From Gammaproteobacteria bacterium (lineage in GTDB: Bacteria > Pseudomonadota > Gammaproteobacteria > Pseudomonadales > Pseudomonadaceae): DNA of 64,000 bases. A program made the position numbers and the translations under genes. The notes under the pieces were generated by a model. That model made no database searches. It was not told the DNA's origin and saw nothing but the letters and a program-made list of their open reading frames with translations. Below are positions 9,505 to 21,037 of the stretch, piece by piece. Where the stretch lies: NCBI GenBank assembly GCA_023475025.1, contig JAMCWB010000021.1, positions 1 through 64,000 on the forward strand. Direction: 5' to 3'. Numbering within the stretch: the first letter of the stretch is position 1; every line of letters begins with the position of its first letter.

Positions 9505-10833
9505 ATGGCCAAGAAACTCTTTATCCAGACCCACGGTTGCCAAATGAACGAGTATGACAGCTCGCGCATGGCCGACCTGCTCGGCGAGCATCAGGCAATG
9601 GAACTGACCGACCAGCCCGACCAGGCCGATATCATCCTGCTCAACACCTGCTCGATTCGGGAAAAAGCCCAGGAGAAAGTCTTCTCCGAGCTCGGCCGCT
9701 GGCGCCCGCTGAAAGAAAAGAACCCCGACCTGATCATTGGTGTCGGTGGCTGTGTCGCCAGCCAGGAAGGCAGCGCCATTCGCGAGCGTGCCAGCTATGT
9801 TGATGTCGTCTTCGGCCCGCAAACCCTGCATCGCCTGCCGGAAATGATCGACGCCGCACGCACCACCAAGACCGCCCAGGTTGATGTCTCCTTCCCGGAG
9901 ATCGAGAAATTCGACCGCCTGCCAGAGCCACGCATCGACGGCCCCACCGCCTTCGTCTCCATCATGGAAGGCTGCAGCAAATACTGCAGCTTCTGCGTCG
10001 TGCCCTACACCCGCGGCGAAGAAGTCAGCCGCCCCTTCGACGACGTCCTCGCCGAAGTTATCCACCTGGCGGAAAACGGCGTCCGTGAAGTAACCTTGCT
10101 CGGCCAGAACGTCAACGGCTACCGCGGCCAGACCCACGACGGCAGCATCGCCGACCTGGCCGACCTGATCCGCGTCATTGCCGCCATCGACGGCATTGAT
10201 CGCATCCGTTACACCACCAGCCACCCGCTGGAATTTTCCGACAGCCTGATCCAGGCCCACGCCGAAGTACCGGAACTGGTCAAATACCTGCACCTGCCGG
10301 TGCAGTCCGGCTCCGACCGCGTACTGGCCGGCATGAAGCGCAACCACACCGCGCTGGAATACAAATCACGCATCCGCAAACTGCGCGCCGCGGTACCGGA
10401 TATCATCATCAGCTCCGACTTCATCATCGGCTTCCCCGGCGAAACCGAGCGCGACTTCGAACAAACCATGAAGCTGGTCGAAGAGATCGGCTTCGACTTC
10501 TCCTACTCGTTCATCTACAGCTCACGCCCGGGCACCCCGGCCGCCGACCTGCCCGACGACACCCCTGCCGAGGTGAAAAAGCAGCGCCTGCAGATCCTGC
10601 AAAACCGCCTCAACCAGCAGGGTTTCGAGAACAACCGCCGCATGGTCGGCACCACCCAGCGCATCCTGGTCAGCGACTACTCGAAAAAAGACCCCGGCAT
10701 GCTGCAAGGCCGCACCGAGCACAACCGCGTGGTCAACTTCCGCTGCGACAACCCGGCGCTGATTGGCCAGTTTGTCGATGTCGAGATTATTGAAGCGCTG
10801 CCGCATTCGCTGCGCGGCGCCTTGTTACATTAG
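9505..10833 (+). CDS. miaB: tRNA-2-methylthio-N6-isopentenyladenosine synthase
   Basis: MiaB adds a methylthio group to i6A37 of tRNAs reading codons that start with U. The 442-residue protein has the N-terminal UPF0004 domain ([12 protein letters not shown]), cluster-binding cysteines in [10 protein letters not shown] and GGCVASQ, the radical-SAM triad CSKYCSFC at about residues 157-164, and a C-terminal TRAM domain. Monocistronic; the next spacer holds repeat copy 4. Confidence 0.97.
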   Translation: MAKKLFIQTHGCQMNEYDSSRMADLLGEHQAMELTDQPDQADIILLNTCSIREKAQEKVFSELGRWRPLKEKNPDLIIGVGGCVASQEGSAIRERASYVDVVFGPQTLHRLPEMIDAARTTKTAQVDVSFPEIEKFDRLPEPRIDGPTAFVSIMEGCSKYCSFCVVPYTRGEEVSRPFDDVLAEVIHLAENGVREVTLLGQNVNGYRGQTHDGSIADLADLIRVIAAIDGIDRIRYTTSHPLEFSDSLIQAHAEVPELVKYLHLPVQSGSDRVLAGMKRNHTALEYKSRIRKLRAAVPDIIISSDFIIGFPGETERDFEQTMKLVEEIGFDFSYSFIYSSRPGTPAADLPDDTPAEVKKQRLQILQNRLNQQGFENNRRMVGTTQRILVSDYSKKDPGMLQGRTEHNRVVNFRCDNPALIGQFVDVEIIEALPHSLRGALLH

Positions 10834-10884
10834 GGTTGTCACGATTGATTCTGCTTGTTCCCGGTAATTTGCACGGACTACCGG

Positions 10885-10994
10885 GAGCAGTATGGGTCGG
10901 GCAGCTCTGGACCGTCCGTGACCAGGGACGGTCACGGACGAGCTTACAGGGACGTACTTGCAGCGTGTCCAGAGATGCCCGGCCCATACTGCTC
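10885..10994 (-). repeat. Structured intergenic repeat, copy 4 (reverse)
   Basis: The outer stem of 28 bp pairs 10885-10912 with 10967-10994 (only a few non-Watson-Crick positions). The core holds a perfect 11-bp hairpin at 10913-10940 (GTCCGTGACC/GGTCACGGAC plus closing pair), then on the minus strand GACACGCTGCAAG and a small hairpin around GTCCCT. Relative to copy 2, an A-T pair has become G-C in the 11-bp stem. It fills much of the 285 bp between miaB and phoH. Confidence 0.9.
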
Positions 10995-11043
10995 AAGCAC
11001 ACGACTTCATCCCAACCGACAAAAAACCAGACGAAGCTGATTG

Positions 11044-11057
11044 CTTGCCGCTTGCAG
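11044..11057. repeat. Short heptad repeat upstream of phoH
   Basis: Two adjacent 7-mers, CTTGCCG and CTTGCAG. Their reverse complement, CTGCAAGCGGCAAG, occurs exactly at 36515-36528 in another intergenic gap, so this is a dispersed repeat rather than a chance tandem. Confidence 0.5.
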
Positions 11058-11118
11058 CCACGATTCCCCAGCTTTATGCTTGAATTCACCAATAGCCACA
11101 CGGCGACCACGGATTACC

Positions 11119-12156
11119 TTGAACGCACCCCTGCATATACATCGCTTCACCATTGAACCCGTCGACTCGCGGCGCTTCGCGAGCCTGTGCGGCCAGTTCA
11201 ACGAACACCTACAACTCATCGAGCAACGGCTCGGCATCGAAGTGCGCAACCGCGGCAACGAATTCGAACTGATCGGCGAACAGGCCCTGACCCGCTCCGC
11301 CGAAGCCGTCCTGCGCCAGCTGTACCGCGAAACCCGCGACAACGGCGAACTGACGCCCGACACCGTCCACCTGTTCCTGCAGGAATCCGGACTGGAAAGC
11401 CTCAGCGAAGCGCTTAACGACAGCAGCAGCCACAAGCCCGTCGTCCTGCGCACCCGCAAGATGACCATCCAGCCGCGCGGCCCCAACCAACAGGCCTACG
11501 TACGCTCGATCCTGGATCACGATATCAACTTCGGTATCGGCCCGGCCGGCACCGGCAAGACCTATCTGGCCGTTGCCTGCGCCGTTGATGCCCTGGAACG
11601 GGAACAGGTACGGCGCATCCTGCTGGTCCGCCCCGCCGTTGAAGCCGGCGAAAAGCTGGGCTTCCTGCCCGGCGACCTGGCACAGAAAATCGACCCCTAC
11701 CTGCGCCCGTTGTACGACGCCCTGTATGAAATGCTCGGCTTTGAACAGGTTGCCAAGCTCATTGAAAAACAGGTCATCGAAGTTGCCCCGCTGGCCTACA
11801 TGCGCGGCCGCACCCTGAACAACAGCTTCATTATTCTTGATGAAAGCCAGAATACCACCCTGGAACAGATGAAAATGTTCCTGACACGTATCGGCTTCGG
11901 TTCCACCGCGGTAATCACCGGCGACACCACCCAGGTCGACCTGCCACGTGGCACCCGCTCCGGACTGATTCACGTCACCGAAGTCCTCAAGGGTGTCAAA
12001 GGTATCGGCTTTACCGAGTTCAAATCCAAAGACGTCGTGCGCCACCCCCTGGTGCAACGCATCGTCGAAGCCTACGACCGTTTCGACCAGGCCCAGGAGC
12101 AGGCGCGCCTCGAGCGCAAGGAACGGCACAAGCCGGATGACAGCCATGACGCTTGA
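11119..12156 (+). CDS. phoH: PhoH-like ATPase
   Basis: A 345-residue PhoH/YbeZ-type P-loop ATPase, usually linked with YbeY in RNA metabolism and ribosome maturation. Walker A is [11 protein letters not shown], Walker [12 protein letters not shown], followed by GDTTQVDLP. Start: homologues begin M-NAPL-HRF; the matching codon here is TTG at 11119, since no ATG is available at that position. An alternative TTG at 11041 would add 26 unconserved residues and overlap the heptad repeat. Followed by ybeY with an 11-base overlap. Confidence 0.93.
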   Translation: MNAPLHIHRFTIEPVDSRRFASLCGQFNEHLQLIEQRLGIEVRNRGNEFELIGEQALTRSAEAVLRQLYRETRDNGELTPDTVHLFLQESGLESLSEALNDSSSHKPVVLRTRKMTIQPRGPNQQAYVRSILDHDINFGIGPAGTGKTYLAVACAVDALEREQVRRILLVRPAVEAGEKLGFLPGDLAQKIDPYLRPLYDALYEMLGFEQVAKLIEKQVIEVAPLAYMRGRTLNNSFIILDESQNTTLEQMKMFLTRIGFGSTAVITGDTTQVDLPRGTRSGLIHVTEVLKGVKGIGFTEFKSKDVVRHPLVQRIVEAYDRFDQAQEQARLERKERHKPDDSHDA

Positions 12157-12604
12157 GCTGGATATACAGCGCGCCACTGACATCACCCCGCAACCTGACG
12201 ACGCCACACTTCTGCAATGGGCCAGCCTGGCCCTGCGCGAGCAGCCTGTCAGCGAACTGACCATTCGTCTGGTCGACGCTGACGAAAGCCAGGCGCTGAA
12301 CCATGCTTATCGTGGCAAGGAAGCGCCAACCAATGTGCTGTCTTTCCCTGCTGACTTGCCGCCCGAACTGGATATCCCGCTACTGGGCGATCTGGTCATT
12401 TGCGTACCCGTCGTGGCCCGCGAAGCCGCCGAACAGGGCAAAAAGGTCGAGCATCACTGGGCGCACATGGTGATTCACGGCTGCTTGCATTTGCTCGGCT
12501 ATGACCATATTGACGATAGCGACGCCGAGGAAATGGAAGCGCTCGAATGCCGACTACTGGCCGAACTGGGGATACCCGACCCCTACATCAGCAATAACGA
12601 GTGA
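12146..12604 (+). CDS. ybeY: Endoribonuclease/rRNA maturation factor YbeY
   Basis: YbeY is a zinc-dependent RNase needed for 16S rRNA 3'-end maturation and 70S quality control. The 152-residue protein has the metal-binding [11 protein letters not shown] near residue 114 and the [13 protein letters not shown] motif. Start taken as MTLELDIQ at 12146; an in-frame ATG three codons upstream is possible. Overlaps phoH and lies 5 bases before corC, so phoH-ybeY-corC-lnt is one operon. Confidence 0.95.
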   Translation: MTLELDIQRATDITPQPDDATLLQWASLALREQPVSELTIRLVDADESQALNHAYRGKEAPTNVLSFPADLPPELDIPLLGDLVICVPVVAREAAEQGKKVEHHWAHMVIHGCLHLLGYDHIDDSDAEEMEALECRLLAELGIPDPYISNNE

Positions 12605-12609
12605 GGATC

Positions 12610-13449
12610 ATGAGCGAAGACCGATCGACCAATGGACACAAGACCTGGCTGGACAAGCTGGTCCAGGCTTTTGTCCATGAACCCAAGAACCAGCAGGACC
12701 TGGTCGAACTGCTGCGTGAAGCACACCAGAATGATGTGCTGGACATTGAAGCCCTGTCGATCATCGAAGGCGCCCTGCAGGTGGCGGATATGCAGGTCCG
12801 CGACATCATGGTGCCGCGCTCGCAAATGACCACCATCAAGATCACCCAGAGCCCGCGCGACTTTCTGCCCAGCGTGGTCGAGGCGGCTCACTCGCGCTAC
12901 CCGGTGATTGGTGAAAGTGTCGATGAAGTCATGGGTATCCTGCTGGCCAAAGACCTGTTGCCACTCCTGCTGGAGGGCAATATCGAGCGTTTTGATATCA
13001 AGGACATCCTGCGCCCGGCTACCTGCGTGCCGGAGTCCAAGCGCCTGAACGTGCTGCTGCGCGAATTCCGCGCCAACCGCAACCATATGGCCATCGTGAT
13101 CGACGAATACGGTGGTGTGTCCGGCCTGGTCACCATTGAAGACGTGCTCGAACAGATTGTTGGCGATATCGAGGACGAACACGATGTTGATGAAGATGAC
13201 CAGATCAAACCCCTGTCCACCGGCGACTTTCTGGTCAAGGGGCTGACCCCGATCGAAGACTTCAACGAGCACTTTTCCACCGACTTCTCCGACGAGGAGT
13301 TCGACACCGTTGGTGGCCTGGTCATGAACGCCTTCGGGCACCTGCCCAAGCGCAACGAAGTGGTTGAAATCGAGGATTTTCGCATCCGCGTACTGAATGC
13401 TGACAGCCGTCGCGTTCATCTACTGCGAGTCAGCCTGATTCAGCCCTGA
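12610..13449 (+). CDS. corC: CorC/HlyC-type CBS-domain protein
   Basis: A 279-residue cytosolic protein with two CBS domains (about 70-190; DIMVPRSQMTTIKI and IVIDEYGGVSGLVTIEDVLEQIVGDIEDE) and a C-terminal CorC_HlyC (transporter-associated) domain ending near VHLLRVSL. Family members bind adenine nucleotides and are tied to Mg/Co efflux or membrane homeostasis. Start at ATG 12610 (MSEDRS); a GTG at 12601 overlaps ybeY but lacks similarity. Confidence 0.94.
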   Translation: MSEDRSTNGHKTWLDKLVQAFVHEPKNQQDLVELLREAHQNDVLDIEALSIIEGALQVADMQVRDIMVPRSQMTTIKITQSPRDFLPSVVEAAHSRYPVIGESVDEVMGILLAKDLLPLLLEGNIERFDIKDILRPATCVPESKRLNVLLREFRANRNHMAIVIDEYGGVSGLVTIEDVLEQIVGDIEDEHDVDEDDQIKPLSTGDFLVKGLTPIEDFNEHFSTDFSDEEFDTVGGLVMNAFGHLPKRNEVVEIEDFRIRVLNADSRRVHLLRVSLIQP

Positions 13450-13463
13450 ACGGAGGCCCACCC

Positions 13464-15002
13464 ATGCACCACCCACGCCGCATGCTGTCCCTTGCCTGGC
13501 TGACCAGCCCCGGTTGGCCGGGCCATCTCGTTGCCCTGCTGGCCGGCGCCTTGAGCACCCTGTCTTTTACCCCCTTTGGCCTCTGGCCGCTGGGGCTGCT
13601 ATCGGTCGCCCTGCTCTACCTGAGCCTGCAGCAACTGAGCCCGGGGCAAGCTGCCTGGCGAGGCTGGGCCTGGGGATTGGGCCTGTTCGCCAGCGGCGCG
13701 TCCTGGGTCTATGTCAGTATCCATGTGCATGGCCATGCCCACCCGCTGCTCGCTGGCCTGCTGACCGCTGGCTTTGTCGCCGGGCTGGGACTGGTTTACG
13801 CCCTGATGACCTGGGTCTGGGCGCGCTGGCTACGGCCTGCTCGGATGGGCTGGCTGAGCCTGTGGGCCTTCAGTGCGCTCTGGGTGGCACAGGAATTCTT
13901 CCGCGGCTGGTTTCTCACCGGCTTTCCCTGGCTGTATCACGGCTATGCGCATACCGATACCTGGCTGGCCGGCTGGGCACCCATTGGCAGTGTCTGGCTG
14001 CTCAGCCTGTTCAGCGTCTTCACCGCCTGCCTGCTGACCCGCCTGGCGGCCTGGCGCCAGCAACCCGTGCAATTGGCTCTGGGTGCCGGCCTGCTGGCGC
14101 TGCTCTGGCTCGGCGGGCTTGGTCTGAAGCAGGTGCAATGGACGCAGCCACACAGCGCGCCACTCAGTGTTGCGCTGATTCAGGCCGATGTGCCGCAAGC
14201 GCAGAAATGGGACCCGGACTATATCGACAACAGCCTGGCCCGCTACCGTGACATGAGCTACGCGGTAGCCGGGGTCGATCTGATTGTCTGGTCTGAGACC
14301 GCTGTCCCGGTGCTGCAAAGCCGCGCTGAACCCTTTGTGCAAACCATGGCAGCCAATCTGCGCGCCGAAGGCAGCCAATTGATTACCGGCATACCGGCAG
14401 ACGAATACCGTGATGGCCGCCTGCACATCTACAATGCCATTACCGTTGCCGGTGCCGACAACCAGACCTATCACAAACACAAACTGGTGCCCTTTGGCGA
14501 ATATGTGCCACTGGAAGACTGGCTGCGCGGCCTGATTGCCTTTTTTGATCTGCCGATGTCGAGCTTTTCCCGCGGCCCGGTCGACCAGCCACCCCTGCTC
14601 GCTGCCGGCCAACGCCTGGCCCCCTATATCTGTTACGAGGTGGTCTACCCGCACTTTGCAGCTCGACTGGCAGCAGACAGCGACTTGCTGATCACCATCA
14701 GCAATGACAGCTGGTTTGGTCGTTCACTGGGGCCTTTGCAGCACCTGCAGATGGCGCGCATGCGAGCGCTGGAAAGTGGTCGCTGGATGCTGCGTGGTAC
14801 CAATAACGGGGTCACTGCACTGATTGATCCACAAGGGCGCGTTGCTCAGCAAATCCCCCAGTTCGAACAGGCTACCCTGGTCGGCGAAGTTCAGCCCTAT
14901 GCGGGGCTGACGCCCTGGTTACGCTGGCGTGCCTGGCCGCTGGCGGCAGCCGTCAGCGGTATACTGCTGTTCAGCCTGCTACGCCGCCGGGGTCAGGCCT
15001 GA
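13464..15002 (+). CDS. lnt: Apolipoprotein N-acyltransferase
   Basis: Lnt adds the third acyl chain to the N-terminal Cys of lipoproteins in the inner membrane. The 512-residue protein has about six N-terminal helices (residues 1-215) and a periplasmic nitrilase domain with the catalytic set: Glu in WSETAVPVL, Lys in KHKLVPFGEYVP, Cys in PYICYEVVYP, then ISNDSWFG. A clear Shine-Dalgarno (GGAGG) precedes the ATG. Its last 24 bases overlap a small convergent gene. Confidence 0.97.
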   Translation: MHHPRRMLSLAWLTSPGWPGHLVALLAGALSTLSFTPFGLWPLGLLSVALLYLSLQQLSPGQAAWRGWAWGLGLFASGASWVYVSIHVHGHAHPLLAGLLTAGFVAGLGLVYALMTWVWARWLRPARMGWLSLWAFSALWVAQEFFRGWFLTGFPWLYHGYAHTDTWLAGWAPIGSVWLLSLFSVFTACLLTRLAAWRQQPVQLALGAGLLALLWLGGLGLKQVQWTQPHSAPLSVALIQADVPQAQKWDPDYIDNSLARYRDMSYAVAGVDLIVWSETAVPVLQSRAEPFVQTMAANLRAEGSQLITGIPADEYRDGRLHIYNAITVAGADNQTYHKHKLVPFGEYVPLEDWLRGLIAFFDLPMSSFSRGPVDQPPLLAAGQRLAPYICYEVVYPHFAARLAADSDLLITISNDSWFGRSLGPLQHLQMARMRALESGRWMLRGTNNGVTALIDPQGRVAQQIPQFEQATLVGEVQPYAGLTPWLRWRAWPLAAAVSGILLFSLLRRRGQA

Positions 15003-15215
15003 GCTTTGCCCCAGGCGCAACAACACCTGGTGCAGCAACAACAGATCATCGGCACTGAGCCCCTGCAATTCGAGCTCCAGGGGCGGCTGATTGAGCCCCT
15101 CCAGCCACTGCCGGGTGCGCGCCATATCCAGCGCCTGATCCAGCCGCCGCAATAGCCGGTCGTAGCCCTGCTGGAGTTGAAGCGCCTCCAACAAGGGCGG
15201 TTCCGCTGATTTCAT
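14979..15215 (-). CDS. Small helical hypothetical protein
   Basis: A 78-residue Leu/Gln-rich, probably all-helical protein (for example LLRRLDQALDMARTRQWLEG) with no family I can name. It is supported by a strong ribosome binding site, AGGAGGT, six bases before its ATG, and by its position filling the gap between lnt and leuS. It overlaps the 3' end of lnt tail to tail. No membrane segment or signal peptide. Confidence 0.68.
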   Translation of the reverse strand: MKSAEPPLLEALQLQQGYDRLLRRLDQALDMARTRQWLEGLNQPPLELELQGLSADDLLLLHQVLLRLGQSSGLTPAA

Positions 15216-15382
15216 CTGCTACCTCCTGCCCGCACAGAATGCGCGAACTGAGCCAATGTCTTCCCCCTGCTTTCAGCATAGTCATCAATTCGGCACCTGC
15301 GCCAAGCCGGCGATGAACGGCATATGACTACCTCCACTGCCTCGGGTGGTGTATCCTGCCGGCTTACTTTTCGACCTTCTGA

Positions 15383-18013
<2,631 letters not shown>

Positions 18014-18038
18014 TCGCCGTTCAAGGAGAACCCAGCGA

Positions 18039-18593
18039 ATGAAAATGCACAGTTCACAGCGCGGTGTGCGCACCCTGGCCAGCGCAGCCCTGCTGCTTGG
18101 CTTGCTGGTTCTTGCCGGCTGCGGCTTCCAGCTGCGCGGTACCGGCGTTGACAGCGTCAAGCTGGATAGCCTGCAGGTCAGTGCCGAAGACCCGCACAGT
18201 GCCATTGTGCGCGAAGTCGTGGATACCCTGACCCGCGAGCGGGTCAACATCAGTTCAGCAGCGGCCTACCATCTGCGCTTGTTCGGCGAGCGCCAGCAGA
18301 GCCAGGCCCTGACCTACACCGGCCGCGCCACGCCGGCGGAAATGTCGTTGACCAGTGAGGTTGCCTTCACCATCAGCGACCGCCAGGGCCGGGTTCTGGT
18401 GGGCCCGGAAACCCTGAGTACCGAGCGCGTCTATGTCAATGACCGCGACAACGTGGTGGGTAGCAGCCAGGAGGCAGACCTGCTGCGCCGGGAAATGCGC
18501 AACGACCTTAGCCGTCAACTGCTGTTCCGCCTGTCCAGCCTGAGTGAAAGTGAACTGCAGGCCCGCGAGCGGGCGCTGGATCAATCGCAGTGA
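18039..18593 (+). CDS. lptE: LPS-assembly lipoprotein LptE
   Basis: LptE plugs the LptD barrel and helps insert LPS in the outer leaflet. The 184-residue protein has a type II signal peptide with lipobox LAGC (Cys 28), followed by GFQLRGTG, typical of LptE. An AAGGAG ribosome binding site precedes ATG 18039. The gene lies between leuS and holA as in many gammaproteobacteria. Confidence 0.95.
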   Translation: MKMHSSQRGVRTLASAALLLGLLVLAGCGFQLRGTGVDSVKLDSLQVSAEDPHSAIVREVVDTLTRERVNISSAAAYHLRLFGERQQSQALTYTGRATPAEMSLTSEVAFTISDRQGRVLVGPETLSTERVYVNDRDNVVGSSQEADLLRREMRNDLSRQLLFRLSSLSESELQARERALDQSQ

Positions 18594-18596
18594 GCC

Positions 18597-19634
18597 ATGA
18601 AGCTCAATAGCCATCAATTGCCACGCCAACTCAATGAGCAGTTGGCGCCGGTCTACATTCTCTGCGGTGATGAGCCCTTGCTACTGGGCGAAGCCGCTGA
18701 TCTGGTTCGCCGCGCCTGCCGCGAAGCCGGCAGCGAAGAACGCCAGGTCTTTCATGTTGAACGCGGTTTTGACTGGTCATTGCTGTATGCCGCCAGCCAG
18801 AGCCTGTCCCTGTTTGCCCAGCGCCGCCTGCTGGAACTGCGCCTGAATGGCAATCCCGGGGATGACGGCAACAAGGCGCTGCAGGCTTACCTGGAAAGCC
18901 CCCCGGACGATACCACCCTGCTGATCACCCTGCCCAAGCTGGACAAGAACGCGGTCAAAACCAAATGGGCCAAAACCTTGATGGAGCACGACAACAGCCG
19001 TTTCGTGCAGATCTGGCCCATCGAAAGCCATCAACTGCCCGACTGGATGCGACAGCGCCTGTCAGCGGCTGGCTTGCAAGCCAGCCCCGAAGCGCTGGAG
19101 CTGCTGACCGAACGGGTTGAGGGCAATCTCCTGGCGGCCGCCCAGGAAATCGAGAAGCTCAAACTTTTTGACCAGGGTGGCCAGATTGATCTGGACACCA
19201 TCCGCCAGGTGGTTGCCGACAGCGCGCGCTTTGATGTGTTTGGCCTGGTTGACGCCTTGCTACAAGGTGATAGCGGGCATGCCCTGCGCATTCTCAATGG
19301 CCTGCGCGGCGAAGGCGTTGAGGCGCCTATCGTACTCTGGGCCATTGCCCGCGAATTGCGCGGCCTGGCGGATATGGCACAACAGGTCGAGCGTGGCATA
19401 CCCGCGGACAAGGTGTTCGCCAGTCAGCGCCCACCGATCTGGGAAAAACGTCGGCCTCTGCTCAACAAGGCCTTGCAGCGCCACCCGGCCAGTCAATGGG
19501 TCAACTGGCTGCAACAGGCACAGCAGGTCGATGAGCAGATCAAGGGCCTGCAACCTGGCTCACCCTGGGATACCCTGGCGCAGATCATTGCCGGCGCAGC
19601 CCGGCGTGGCGCACCGCTGTTGGACACCCACTGA
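18597..19634 (+). CDS. holA: DNA polymerase III subunit delta
   Basis: The delta subunit opens the beta clamp within the clamp loader. The 345-residue protein shows YILCGDEPLLLGEAADLVRR at the N-terminus and the AAA+-like domains with DSARFDVFGLVDALLQGD in the C-terminal half. Starts 3 bases after the lptE stop. Converges on ubiT with a 20-base gap. Confidence 0.96.
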   Translation: MKLNSHQLPRQLNEQLAPVYILCGDEPLLLGEAADLVRRACREAGSEERQVFHVERGFDWSLLYAASQSLSLFAQRRLLELRLNGNPGDDGNKALQAYLESPPDDTTLLITLPKLDKNAVKTKWAKTLMEHDNSRFVQIWPIESHQLPDWMRQRLSAAGLQASPEALELLTERVEGNLLAAAQEIEKLKLFDQGGQIDLDTIRQVVADSARFDVFGLVDALLQGDSGHALRILNGLRGEGVEAPIVLWAIARELRGLADMAQQVERGIPADKVFASQRPPIWEKRRPLLNKALQRHPASQWVNWLQQAQQVDEQIKGLQPGSPWDTLAQIIAGAARRGAPLLDTH

Positions 19635-19654
19635 CACCTCGCTGGCAGACCCGA

Positions 19655-20140
19655 TTAACGGGGCTGGGCCGCACGCCCCAGCGCCTGCAAGCCACGCCAT
19701 AAACGCGGTGGCAAATCGTCAGGGTCCAGACTGTCGAGCAGGTTTTTTACTGCCAGCCCCAGCTCGGTATCGCCCGAGAGCTGCAAGCGACGGCGGAAAA
19801 ACAAGGTATCCGCATCCTCCTGACGACTGACCAACAGCAGAAAGTCTTGCCAATGCCCGCTGATACAGGCATCGGCTGCCTGGTACTGACTGATGCGCAG
19901 ACCCTGCCGGTCACGGCTGACGCACCAGCTCAGGCCGAGGTCAGTCAGAGTCAATTGCAACCAGCGCCCGTGCAGCATATCCAGCTCGCCGTTTGCCAGC
20001 GGCGCGGCCAGTACCCGGTCCAGCAGTGGCTCGAGCAATGCCTGCTGCAGGGTAAAGGGCATCCAGCGGGTGATGGGCAAGACCTGCGAGGCCAGCCGGA
20101 TGCCCAATGTTGCCGGCGCTGCGCGCACTGAGCTCAACAT
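19655..20140 (-). CDS. ubiT: UbiT, SCP2-domain ubiquinone biosynthesis accessory factor
   Basis: A 161-residue protein with an SCP2 lipid-binding domain (residues about 35-140, with LQLTLTDLGLSWCV and FFRRRLQLSGDTELGLAVKNLLD). In E. coli UbiT is needed, with UbiU and UbiV, for ubiquinone synthesis without oxygen and is thought to carry the isoprenoid intermediates. Start at ATG 20140, overlapping the ubiV stop by 7 bases, so the genes are coupled. Third gene of ubiUVT. Confidence 0.92.
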   Translation of the reverse strand: MLSSVRAAPATLGIRLASQVLPITRWMPFTLQQALLEPLLDRVLAAPLANGELDMLHGRWLQLTLTDLGLSWCVSRDRQGLRISQYQAADACISGHWQDFLLLVSRQEDADTLFFRRRLQLSGDTELGLAVKNLLDSLDPDDLPPRLWRGLQALGRAAQPR

Positions 20141-21024
20141 AATCCGGCCTCCTCCACCCGTAACATGCCGGCCTGACCATACCAATAGCCGTTACAGCCA
20201 TCCACCACCAGGGGTGGTTCGCCGCCCTGGCGCACCTGGTCAAAATAGCTGATGACGTGCGCCATGGACTGCATACGCGGACTCAGGCGCAACATATCTA
20301 CGCCCATTTGCTGCAGCTGCGGATACTCGGCCAACAGGTTGCAGACACCCGCTGACAGGGTCTGGATGCCGTTGATGGTAAACAGTGGTTGGCCTTCCTG
20401 GCTCAGCAGTGGCAGGCCCTCGGGGTAATACTGACAGACAAAGTCACAGTTATCCTTGGGCCGCTGCTCGGCACGGGCGGTAAAACAACGGGCTGAGTAA
20501 GCCAGTGGCAGGTATCCCCAGGCAAAGACTTCCAGCTCGGGCAGACTGATCTCTTGCTGCCGGCACTGCTCCAGCAACGCCCGCAACAGGGCAGCAGAAC
20601 ATTCAACCGGCGGCACCCAGCGCTGCATACCTGCGGCCTGCAGCTCAGCCAGGGTAAAGGCGTTATACACGTTCAAGGCCGGACCGCCGACAAAGGGTAC
20701 GCCCTGCTCGCTGAGCATCTGCACCGCGCCCATATCATTGGCCTCGACCCGCACCTCACCATTGGCACACAGACGGCGCAGACTGGCACGCTCTGAGCCC
20801 GCTTCGATCAGTGCCAGGCCAGAAAGCACCACCTCAACTCCGCTGTGCTCACGCAAATCGCGCGCCAGCCCCAGCCAGTCATCCAGCGACAAGGCACGTC
20901 GCTTGCTGCACACGGTTTCCCCCAGATAGATCACATCCAGCGGCTGCTCTGCCATCTCGGCGTAGAATTCCAGCAACTGCTGGCGCGACCAGTAGAACAA
21001 GACCGGCCCAAGACTCAAACGCAT
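20134..21024 (-). CDS. ubiV: UbiV, O2-independent ubiquinone hydroxylation (U32 peptidase-like)
   Basis: A 296-residue U32-family protein. Cys 39, 180, 193 and 197 are present (GETVCSK, SARCFT, DNCDFVCQYYPEG), the same positions as the four [4Fe-4S] ligands reported for E. coli UbiV. UbiU and UbiV together hydroxylate the ring using prephenate as oxygen donor. Start at ATG 21024, preceded by AGGAGG; the longer open frame upstream belongs to a shadow of ubiU. Lies 13 bases after ubiU. Confidence 0.94.
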   Translation of the reverse strand: MRLSLGPVLFYWSRQQLLEFYAEMAEQPLDVIYLGETVCSKRRALSLDDWLGLARDLREHSGVEVVLSGLALIEAGSERASLRRLCANGEVRVEANDMGAVQMLSEQGVPFVGGPALNVYNAFTLAELQAAGMQRWVPPVECSAALLRALLEQCRQQEISLPELEVFAWGYLPLAYSARCFTARAEQRPKDNCDFVCQYYPEGLPLLSQEGQPLFTINGIQTLSAGVCNLLAEYPQLQQMGVDMLRLSPRMQSMAHVISYFDQVRQGGEPPLVVDGCNGYWYGQAGMLRVEEAGLC

Positions 21025-21037
21025 GATCAGCCTCCTC

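Noticed and set aside
10836-11156. 106-codon open frame across repeat copy 4
   Set aside because: It reads through the structured repeat and the phoH start with no family match.
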